Positions 43,050 through 49,897 of a stretch of 64,000 nt of DNA are shown piece by piece (within the stretch, counting starts at the first letter, position 1; each line of letters opens with the position of its first letter). Below the pieces are notes generated by a model. That model ran no database searches, had not been told where the DNA came from, and was given only the letters and a program-made list of their open reading frames with translations. The stretch is taken from NCBI RefSeq assembly GCF_018332655.1, contig NZ_BOQL01000011.1, positions 1 to 64,000 of the forward strand. The letters run 5' to 3'. The stretch comes from Actinoplanes auranticolor (GTDB lineage: Bacteria; Actinomycetota; Actinomycetes; Mycobacteriales; Micromonosporaceae). The position numbers and the translations under genes were made by a program.

Positions 43050-44123
43050 TCACCACAGGATGCCCGGCTGCGGGATCTCGGCCCCGACAGCGAAGAAGTC
43101 GTGCCACTTCACGCCCGTACCGGCGAAGGCGCGGCCGGTGGAGCGGGCCACGTAGACGTCGGCCGCCGCCCCGCGGGTGAAGGTCACGATGTCGTCGCGG
43201 CCGTCGCCGGTGAAGTCGCCCGTGCCGGGGATCTCCGCACCGACGGCGAAGAAGTTGTGCCAGCGCACGCCGGTGCCCACGAACGACGAGCCGCGGGAGA
43301 GCGCGACGTAGACGTCGGCCGCCGCCCCGCGGGTGAAGGTCACGATGTCGTCGCGGCCGTCGCGGTTGAAGTCGCCGACCGAGGCCAGTTCCGAGCCCAC
43401 GGCGAAGTAGTCGTGCCACTTCACGCCCGTGCCCGCGAACGACGACCCGGTCGACAACGCCACGTACACGTCCGCCGCCGCACCCCGGGTGAAGGTCACG
43501 ATGTCGTCCTTGCCGTCACCGTTGAAATCACCGACCGCCGGGGTCTCCGCACCCACCGCGAAAAAGTCATGCCATTTCACGCCGGTTCCGGAGAACGACG
43601 ACCCCGTCGACAACGCCACGTACACATCCGCCGCCGCACCCCGGGTGAACGTCACGATGTCGTCCTTGCCGTCACCGTTGAAATCACCGACCGCCGGGGT
43701 CTCCACACCCACCGCGAAAAAGTCATGCCATTTCATCCCCGTACCCGAGAACGACGACCCCGTCGACAACGCGACATACACATCCGCCGCCGCACCCCGG
43801 GTGAACGTCGCGATGTCATCCTTGCCGTCACCGTTGAAATCACCGACCAATGGCGTCTCGGCACCGACCGCGAAAAAGTCATGCCATTTCACGCCGGTTC
43901 CGGAGAACGACGACCCCGTCGACAACGCCACGTAGACGTCGGCGGCCGGGCCGCGGGTGAAGGTGACGATGTCGTCCCGGCCGTCGCCGTTGAAATCGCC
44001 GGCCACGCCGCTGAAGCCGCCACCGGCGGGCGGCGCCGCCGACGCCGGAATGGCCGGGATCTGCGCGGTCATCGTGACGGCCGTGACTGCTGCGAGCGCC
44101 AGGAGGCGCCGGTTGATGTGCAT
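43050..44123 (-). CDS. Secreted FG-GAP/VCBS repeat protein (six 51-residue repeats)
   Basis: 357 residues from ATG 44123. A signal peptide (about 1-30, ending ASA-AP) leads into six near-identical 51-residue repeats (about residues 40-347), each with the calcium-loop pattern DFNGDGxDD and a VKWHDFF segment. Such repeats build beta-propellers; six rather than the usual seven blades are present. There is no catalytic domain and no anchor, so it is a secreted propeller of unknown partner. The 153-bp DNA repeats are most alike in the middle, suggesting recent amplification. It precedes the pectinesterase on the same strand but is separated from it by a strong hairpin. Confidence 0.88.
   Translation of the reverse strand: MHINRRLLALAAVTAVTMTAQIPAIPASAAPPAGGGFSGVAGDFNGDGRDDIVTFTRGPAADVYVALSTGSSFSGTGVKWHDFFAVGAETPLVGDFNGDGKDDIATFTRGAAADVYVALSTGSSFSGTGMKWHDFFAVGVETPAVGDFNGDGKDDIVTFTRGAAADVYVALSTGSSFSGTGVKWHDFFAVGAETPAVGDFNGDGKDDIVTFTRGAAADVYVALSTGSSFAGTGVKWHDYFAVGSELASVGDFNRDGRDDIVTFTRGAAADVYVALSRGSSFVGTGVRWHNFFAVGAEIPGTGDFTGDGRDDIVTFTRGAAADVYVARSTGRAFAGTGVKWHDFFAVGAEIPQPGILW
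43083..44006 (-). repeat. Six tandem 153-bp coding repeats
   Basis: Each unit encodes one FG-GAP blade. The inner copies (about 43500-43930) share the same A/T-richer synonymous codons (for example GAAAAAGTCATGCCATTTCA read on the plus strand), while outer copies use high-GC codons. The inner copies therefore probably arose by recent unequal exchange. Confidence 0.85.
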
Positions 44124-44144
44124 GGTTCTCCCCGTTCTGACGGA

Positions 44145-44209
44145 ACTGAATGGATGGGTGCTGCCGCAGAAAAAACTAGCTGCAACAGCGGCCCGTGCGG
44201 CCATTCAGT
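44145..44209. repeat. Inverted repeat upstream of the FG-GAP gene
   Basis: ACTGAATGG (44145-44153) and CCATTCAGT (44201-44209), perfect 9-bp arms 47 bp apart, in a locally A/T-richer stretch that includes an AAAAAA run. It could be a paired operator or structure in the leader; no binding protein is suggested. Confidence 0.4.
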
Positions 44210-44276
44210 CCGCTTCCCGTCCAGCTCGGGCAAAGGCCACGAGCCGGCGGGCAGAGGTGTAGGCTGGCCGGCTTCG

Positions 44277-45236
44277 CTAGCCGGCATCCTGCCGGCCCAG
44301 CCACTGGAGAATCACCCGGTTGGTTTCGTCCGGCTTTTCCTGCTGGATCCAATGACCGCAGTCCAGGCTGACCACTTCCACCTGGGGCACGAACTTCGTC
44401 AGGTTCTCAGCCTTCTGGATCATGTCCCGGTCGCCATAGATCATGAGTGCGGGCTGCCGGATGACGGGGTTCACGTCCGCCAGCAACCGCCAATTGCGGT
44501 CGAGGTTCCGGTACCAGTTGATGCCGCCCGTGAAACCCGATTTCTCGAAGGCGGAGACGAACACAGCCAGTTCACTGTCGCTCATCAACGGCTCGCCCCG
44601 CGGAGTCTCCGCACGGGCGAGATTAATCATCGCCATTCCCGGCTCCGGCTCGCCGAATGGCGCGTCCCGGTACAAGTTGCGAAGGAACCGGAACGTGTTC
44701 TCTTCCAGTACGGCATCCGCGACGCCCGGCCGGCGATTGAAGTGGACGAAGTAGAAGTCGCCGCCGAGGATCTCCTCCATGAACTCGATCCAGGGCTTTT
44801 CTCCGCGCTCCTGGTACGGCAGGCTCAGGTTGATCACCTTGTTCACCCGGTGCGGATGCAGCAGGGTCAGGCCCCAGACGACCATGGCGCCCCAATCGTG
44901 ACCGACGAAGGTGGCGTCTTCGTACCCGTAGTGATCGAGCAGGGCGACGAGATCACCGGACAAATGGTCGATGTCATAGGCTGTCACTTCGGCCGGCCGG
45001 GACGAGTTGCCATAACCCCGCTGATTCGGAACGATCACGTGGTAACCCGCTGCGGCGAGCGCGGGCATTTGATGACGCCAGGAGAAGGCATGCTCCGGCC
45101 AGCCGTGACAGAGCACGATCGGCCGTCCGGCGTTCTGCCGGCCCGCTTCGAAGACTTCGAGTTCCACGCCGTTGACGGAAACCAGGGTGGGCTCGGGAAA
45201 ATCGGCTGGATCGGGGAGATACGTCGGTGAGGTCAT
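44277..45236 (-). CDS. Alpha/beta hydrolase, epoxide-hydrolase-like
   Basis: 319 residues from ATG 45236 behind an AGGATGG site. Epoxide-hydrolase marks are present: oxyanion HGWPEH (44-49), nucleophile D114 in VGHDWGA (Asp rather than Ser), a RGYGNSSRP stretch, and the C-terminal catalytic His in DCGHWIQQEKP. The cap region between contains tyrosines that could activate an epoxide. It is divergent from a WYL regulator across 63 bp, so it is probably controlled by it. Natural substrate unknown. Confidence 0.9.
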   Translation of the reverse strand: MTSPTYLPDPADFPEPTLVSVNGVELEVFEAGRQNAGRPIVLCHGWPEHAFSWRHQMPALAAAGYHVIVPNQRGYGNSSRPAEVTAYDIDHLSGDLVALLDHYGYEDATFVGHDWGAMVVWGLTLLHPHRVNKVINLSLPYQERGEKPWIEFMEEILGGDFYFVHFNRRPGVADAVLEENTFRFLRNLYRDAPFGEPEPGMAMINLARAETPRGEPLMSDSELAVFVSAFEKSGFTGGINWYRNLDRNWRLLADVNPVIRQPALMIYGDRDMIQKAENLTKFVPQVEVVSLDCGHWIQQEKPDETNRVILQWLGRQDAG

Positions 45237-45299
45237 GTCGCCATCCTGCCGACCGAAACAGGTCACCCCATGACCGGTTCAGGGAGAAGTATTGCCGGG

Positions 45300-46247
45300 G
45301 TGCGAGCCGACCGCCTGATGGCCATCCTCCTGTTCCTGCAACAGCGCGAGCAGGTGACCGCAGCAGAGGTCGCCCGGGAGCTGGAGGTCTCCGAGCGCAC
45401 CGCCCGCCGCGACCTCGACGCCCTGGCCATAGCCGGTGTGCCGGTGTACTCCAGGCAGGGCCGGGGCGGCGGCTGGCGCCTCGTGGGCGGCGCCCGCACC
45501 GACCTGTCCGGGCTGACCGCGGGTGAGGCCCGCGCCCTGTTCCTGGTGGCCGGCCCGGCCTCGGCGGCGACGCCGGCCGTGAAAGCAGCTCTGCGCAAGC
45601 TGGTCCGGGCCCTGCCGGAACCCTTCCGGGTGCAGGCCGAGGCGGCAGCGTCGTCGCTGGTCATGGACCCGCAACGATGGGGATCGAGTCCGGTCGAGCG
45701 CCGGCCACCCCGCTTCCTCGACGAGCTCCAGGACGCGGTGATCCGCGGCGTCCAGCTGCGGCTCGGCTACGTCGACAGCGCAGGCGCCGCAACCGAGAGA
45801 ACCGTCCACCCGCTCGGCATCGTCGCCAAAGGTCCGTGGTGGTATCTCGTGTCCCACACCGAGGCCGGCCGGCGGACCTTCCGGATCGACCGGGTGTCGT
45901 CCGCCGACCCGACCAACGACCCGGTGCACCGGCCCGGGGACTTCGACCTGGCCGAGAGCTGGCGCGAGATCGCCGACGAGGTCGACCGCCGGCGAACGCC
46001 CCTCGCGATCCAGGCGGTATGCGTGCCCGACGGGATCGGCAAGCTCCGGATGGGGCTCGGGGACCGGCTCGAGGTGGGCGGGGCCACGGCCGACGGCCGC
46101 ATCGAGGTCGTGATCCGCGGCTACAACGAGTACGCGCTCGCCGGCGAGCTCGCCGGGCTGATCGAATGGCTCGAGGTGACCGGCCCTGCGGGCGTACGGG
46201 ACCGCCTGGCCTCGATCGGCCGCGCGCTCGTCGAACGGTACGGCTGA
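45300..46247 (+). CDS. WYL-domain transcriptional regulator (second copy)
   Basis: 315 residues from GTG 45300, chosen by alignment with the paralogue at 7371 and an AGGGAGAAG site 10 bp upstream; an ATG at 45270 is in frame. The winged helix (TAAEVARELEVSERTARRDL) and GRGGGW wing are nearly identical to the paralogue, and a WYL domain follows (WWYLVSHTEAGRRTFRIDRV). Both copies sit next to and divergent from a small enzyme gene. This gap holds only a short GGTCA-N5-TGACC repeat instead of the long operator at 7329. Confidence 0.91.
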   Translation: MRADRLMAILLFLQQREQVTAAEVARELEVSERTARRDLDALAIAGVPVYSRQGRGGGWRLVGGARTDLSGLTAGEARALFLVAGPASAATPAVKAALRKLVRALPEPFRVQAEAAASSLVMDPQRWGSSPVERRPPRFLDELQDAVIRGVQLRLGYVDSAGAATERTVHPLGIVAKGPWWYLVSHTEAGRRTFRIDRVSSADPTNDPVHRPGDFDLAESWREIADEVDRRRTPLAIQAVCVPDGIGKLRMGLGDRLEVGGATADGRIEVVIRGYNEYALAGELAGLIEWLEVTGPAGVRDRLASIGRALVERYG

Positions 46248-46264
46248 AACCGTCCTGCACTGAC

Positions 46265-46297
46265 GAGGGGCGCGGGCCGGTCCGGTCCGCGCCCCTC
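46265..46297. terminator. Bidirectional hairpin between WYL and ricin-type genes
   Basis: GAGGGGCGCGG (46265-46275) and CCGCGCCCCTC (46287-46297): a perfect 11-bp stem between two convergent stops at 46247 and 46300. It is symmetrical, so it can end both messages. Confidence 0.75.
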
Positions 46298-46299
46298 TC

Positions 46300-46848
46300 T
46301 CATGCCCGCTCCGTGCTGCCCAGCAGGCGCGCGTCCCAGCGCCGGGAGCGGGCGGGGTCACAGGCCGACAGCACCGCGGCGGCGTTCTCGGCCCGGCCGC
46401 CACCGGCGACGGTCAGGCACCGGCCGCTGACGGCGCTGCGGATGAAGAAGCCTTTCCCCTTCGCGTCCCACAGACGCCAGCTGCGGGCCAGGTCGTCGTC
46501 GCACCGGCGCTGCACCGCGCGCCCGTCGCCGCCGGCGGCACTCAGGCACCGGCCGCTGCGGACGTTCTGCACCTGGAACAGCCCGGTCAGCGACACGAGC
46601 CGCATCCGCCACAGGTGCGCGCTCTCCTCGCGGCAGGTGCTCTGCACGACGCCGTCGTTCCCGGCGGGCGCGAGGCACTTCCCGCTGTGCACGTTGAACA
46701 GCTGGAACCCGGTGAGGAACGGGATCGACGGTGCCGCCTGGGCCGGGCTCGCCGGCACCAGCGCCGCGGCCGCCATGGTCGCGGCGGTCAGCGTCGCGAC
46801 GGCCAGCGCCCGGGAACCGGCGGAGAGAATACGGCGGCGAACAGACAT
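46300..46848 (-). CDS. Secreted ricin-type beta-trefoil lectin
   Basis: 182 residues from ATG 46848 (GAAAGGTGCGTC upstream). A signal peptide (about 1-38, ending AQA-AP) precedes one beta-trefoil. Three related subunits are seen: FQLFNVHSGKCL, FQVQNVRSGRCL and FFIRSAVSGRCL, each followed by a W-containing strand in place of a strict QxW. The repeats bind galactose or other sugars in known members. No catalytic domain is attached, so it is a free-standing lectin. Confidence 0.85.
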   Translation of the reverse strand: MSVRRRILSAGSRALAVATLTAATMAAAALVPASPAQAAPSIPFLTGFQLFNVHSGKCLAPAGNDGVVQSTCREESAHLWRMRLVSLTGLFQVQNVRSGRCLSAAGGDGRAVQRRCDDDLARSWRLWDAKGKGFFIRSAVSGRCLTVAGGGRAENAAAVLSACDPARSRRWDARLLGSTERA

Positions 46849-47002
46849 GACGCACCTTTCACATAAGACTTCAACATCGGCTCCACAGCCGACACGAAGG
46901 TATCCGGAGGACCGGCCTGGATCGGGGATATCCGGACGAATCGCCCATCGCGTCGCACCGGCCCGCCGGCCTCCCGGCAGTCGTCTACGCTGGCCGCAGC
47001 GG
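46849..47002. other. Intergenic stretch without a recognisable gene
   Basis: Holds the promoter side of the ricin-type gene and sequence leading into a TetR-like tail. No convincing promoter or RNA is visible. Confidence 0.5.
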
Positions 47003-47104
47003 ATGCACCGCACCCTCGACACGCTGTTGCGGATCCTGGCGGCGGAGCCGGCCTTCGCCTCGCTGGCGGTGGTGGAGGTGCTGGCCGCCGGGAGCCCGGG
47101 ATGA
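47003..47104 (+). pseudogene. C-terminal remnant of a TetR-type regulator
   Basis: About 33 codons read MHRTLDTLLRILAAEPAFAS, then LAVVEVLAAGSPG and stop, matching the LRxLAAEPAFAxLxxVEVLAAG pattern near the end of many actinobacterial TetR proteins. No helix-turn-helix or upstream frame accompanies it, so it looks like a deletion remnant. Confidence 0.45.
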
Positions 47105-47111
47105 GCCGGCG

Positions 47112-47325
47112 TCACCCGGCGGGGGCCGACACGGTCGGCTCGGCGGGCGCCGGTCGCGCCGTGACGGTGATCTGCTGCGCCGGGTCCGTCGTGTCGGCGA
47201 CCGCGTAGCTGGGCGATCTCGGCGGGATCGTTGGTCGGTCCCTTGTCGAGGGTGGCGGCGTCGCGGCCGATCTCCATGCCCTGGAACTTGGCCGCTGACC
47301 CCGGCCGCGACGCATCGTCAAGCAT
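47112..47325 (-). pseudogene. Frameshifted short gene or remnant, unknown family
   Basis: Starting at ATG 47325, one frame reads MLDDASRPGSAAKFQGMEIG, then RDAATLDKGPTNDPAEIA. It changes frame near 47207-47213 and continues SYAVADTTDPAQQITVTARP to a stop at 47112. The joined 70-residue product looks like a natural protein end (Asp/Thr-rich, no shadow composition), but no family is recognised. Its start overlaps the 3' end of the PucR gene by 8 bp. It could be a small gene with a sequencing error or the tail of a lost larger gene. Confidence 0.4.
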
Positions 47326-48514
47326 CGAAGTCTCCGAATGCCGGCCCCGAACCGGCCGGCGGCTCGCGCCAGGTCCGCAGCGCCCACCACAGGCCCACGG
47401 TCGCCAGCACGGTCAGCCCCTCCCCCGGCTCACCCGGCACCAGCGGCACCCCGGTGAGCTCGTGCAGCCGGCGCAACCGGTAGCGGACCGTGTTCGGGTG
47501 CACGTGCAACGCCGCGGCCGTGTGATCCAGACGCTGACCGTGGTCCAGATAGGCCATGGCGGTCGTCACCAGCTCGCGGTGGAAGTCGTCCCCGGCCCGT
47601 AGCTCGCCCAGCACGGCCGAGGTGACCAGGCCGGCGAGCACCGGCTGGGCGCTGAGGGCCAGGTCGCCGGCGTGCTCGACGAGCAGGTGCGGGCCGGGCC
47701 GTCCGGAGCGCCCAGCGATGGGCAGGGCGGCCAGGCAGAGGTCGAACACCGCCCGGATGCCCGGCAACGGCCAGGCCGGAGCCACGACCATCAGCACGCC
47801 CGGATCGAGCGCCTCCCCCGCCGGCATCCGCGGCGTGAGCACGGCGAGCCGGCCGCGTACCGTACCGGCGACGCCCCCGCCCGCCGCCAACCGGCGGCCC
47901 ACCGCCCGCAGCCGCCCCGGATCGGTCACCTCGCCGACCAGGCAGTGGTAGCGCCCGTCCGGCCGCAGCCCGGCCCGGAGCAGCTCGGCCGGGGCCGGCG
48001 CCGGCTCGCCGCCGAGCAGCAGGGCGCGCAGCACCCGGTCGCCGGCCTCCAGCCGCGTGCCGGCCAGCGCCTGCTCCGCGGCCCGGTGACCGGCGATCAC
48101 GTGCCGTTCCATGGCCCCGAGGTAGCGGTCCAGATCGAGCAGGACCTCGAGCAGGACCCCGTCGGGGATGGCGGCGTCGCGGGCCCGCTGCACGGCGATC
48201 TCCAGCGCCCGGTTGCGCCCCGCCTGCACCGCGCAGAGCAGGCCGCCGATCGAGATGCCCTGCGCCGCCCGGTCGGCGCCGAGCCGGGCCGCCTCGGCGA
48301 AGTCGCGCTCGCTGGGATCGCCGGCGCGCTCGAACGAGGCCAGCCCGGCGGAGAACAGCAGGGCGACGTGCCGGCGCGTCTCGGCCGCCGGCAACCGCGC
48401 GACCTCCGGCGCCTGCGCCCGCGCCGCACGGACCAGGTCGTCCACGATGTCCTCGTCGGCGGCCATGGCCCACAGCACCTTGACGAACACGTCGCCGCGC
48501 GCTGTCGGTGCCAT
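47318..48514 (-). CDS. PucR-type (CdaR family) transcriptional regulator
   Basis: 398 residues. An N-terminal helical sensor domain (RsbRD/PucR N-like, about 1-160) is followed by a weak GGDEF-like middle and the C-terminal PucR helix-turn-helix (LDHTAAALHVHPNTVRYRLR, about 335-355). PucR proteins act as ligand-responsive activators or repressors. It is divergent from a secreted beta-propeller gene across 140 bp, a plausible target. The ligand is unknown. Confidence 0.85.
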   Translation of the reverse strand: MAPTARGDVFVKVLWAMAADEDIVDDLVRAARAQAPEVARLPAAETRRHVALLFSAGLASFERAGDPSERDFAEAARLGADRAAQGISIGGLLCAVQAGRNRALEIAVQRARDAAIPDGVLLEVLLDLDRYLGAMERHVIAGHRAAEQALAGTRLEAGDRVLRALLLGGEPAPAPAELLRAGLRPDGRYHCLVGEVTDPGRLRAVGRRLAAGGGVAGTVRGRLAVLTPRMPAGEALDPGVLMVVAPAWPLPGIRAVFDLCLAALPIAGRSGRPGPHLLVEHAGDLALSAQPVLAGLVTSAVLGELRAGDDFHRELVTTAMAYLDHGQRLDHTAAALHVHPNTVRYRLRRLHELTGVPLVPGEPGEGLTVLATVGLWWALRTWREPPAGSGPAFGDFDA

Positions 48515-48654
48515 GGCTGCTCCCGGGGCGGTTGTGGCTGCCGCACAACGACGGGTCCGGACGTTGGTCCCCGGCGCCTATCGACGGACGGCGATCCGCT
48601 GTTTCCTGTTCGTTACCGCAAAGTAACATCACTCCCCGCGTCCAGGAGAGTCCC

Positions 48655-49890
48655 GTGGCCCGAAAAATGTTCGCATTCACCGCCCTCGCCGCCACCCTGT
48701 TCGCCGCCGCCCCGCTGCCCGCCGCGGCCGCACCGCCGTCGGGTCTGCAGGAGGTGATGTTCGTCGGCAACAACTGGGCCGGCACCGTCGACGTGATCCG
48801 TCCCAGCGGCGGCTACACCAAGCTCGGCGGGCTCACCGTGGTCCCGGATCTGGACGTGCGGCTCCGGGACATCTACCTCAACCCGATCAAGCTGGCGTAC
48901 TTCCTGGGCATCCGCTCCGGCCCCGGCGAGGGACACGACCAGCTCGTCGACGACATGTACACCACCCCGGACGGCACCGCGCTGGTCGCCTCCCGGCCCA
49001 GCCTGGCCGACGTGATCTCGATCGACCTGCGCACCGGGCTGCCGAAGTGGCGGTTCCCAGTCTCCGGCTTCCGCGCCGACCACATGGCGGTCTCCCCGGA
49101 CGGCACCCACGTCGCGGTCTCGGCGTCCACCTCCAACACGGTGCACGTGCTCGACATCGCGACCGGCCGGCAGCTGGGCTCGTTCGCCACCGGGGACAAG
49201 CCGCACGAGAACGTCTACACCGACGGCGGCCGCTATCTGTGGAACATGTCCATCGGGGAGGTGAACACCGACCTCGACGCCCCCGGCTGGGACTGGACCA
49301 AGGGCAACCGGCGGATCACGGTCGTGGACACCACGACCTTCCGGACGGTACGCACCATCGACATGCGCGCCCGGCTGGACGCCTTCGGCCGCAGGGACCT
49401 GTCCAACGCGATCCGGCCCGCGGTGTTCAGCCCGGACGGCGCGAAGCTGTACTTCCAGGTCTCGTACTTCCCCGGGCTCATCGAGTACGACGTCGCCACC
49501 GACAAGGTGACCCGGGTGAGGACGCTGCCCAAGAATCCGGCCACCAGCGACGACCGCACCACCTTCGTCAACGACTCCCGGCACCACGGCCTGGCGATGA
49601 GCCCGGACGGCAGCAAGCTCTGCGTGGCCGGGACCATGGACGACTACGCGACCGTCGTCGACCGCGGCTCGCTGCAGGAGGGCACGCTGGTGCCCGCGAG
49701 CAAGCCGTACTGGGCCACGGTCAGCGCCGACGGCCGGGACTGCGTCATCTCGGAGTCGGGCGCCGACCAGGTCTCCGCGATCAGCTTCGCCACCGGCAGA
49801 CGGGTGGCCACGGTGGCCGTCGGCGACCATCCGCAGCGGGTCCGGATCGGGCACGTGCCCGCCGGCTGGACCGGCCCCGTGGCGCGCTGA
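48655..49890 (+). CDS. Secreted YVTN/YncE-type beta-propeller protein
   Basis: 411 residues from GTG 48655 behind CAGGAGAGTCCC. A signal peptide (about 1-26, ending AAA-APP) is followed by about seven propeller blades with patterns such as AVSPDGTHVAVSASTSNTV, FSPDGAKLYF and SADGRDCVISESGADQV. No enzyme motif is seen. Such propellers bind proteins or surface ligands. It is divergent from the PucR gene. A short GTTAC-N6-GTAAC inverted repeat (48612-48627) lies in its leader. Confidence 0.85.
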   Translation: MARKMFAFTALAATLFAAAPLPAAAAPPSGLQEVMFVGNNWAGTVDVIRPSGGYTKLGGLTVVPDLDVRLRDIYLNPIKLAYFLGIRSGPGEGHDQLVDDMYTTPDGTALVASRPSLADVISIDLRTGLPKWRFPVSGFRADHMAVSPDGTHVAVSASTSNTVHVLDIATGRQLGSFATGDKPHENVYTDGGRYLWNMSIGEVNTDLDAPGWDWTKGNRRITVVDTTTFRTVRTIDMRARLDAFGRRDLSNAIRPAVFSPDGAKLYFQVSYFPGLIEYDVATDKVTRVRTLPKNPATSDDRTTFVNDSRHHGLAMSPDGSKLCVAGTMDDYATVVDRGSLQEGTLVPASKPYWATVSADGRDCVISESGADQVSAISFATGRRVATVAVGDHPQRVRIGHVPAGWTGPVAR

Positions 49891-49897
49891 CCGGTCT

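Noticed and set aside
48508..48654. Longer start for the secreted propeller
   Set aside because: The upstream part is antisense to PucR; a proper ribosome-binding site and signal peptide support GTG 48655.
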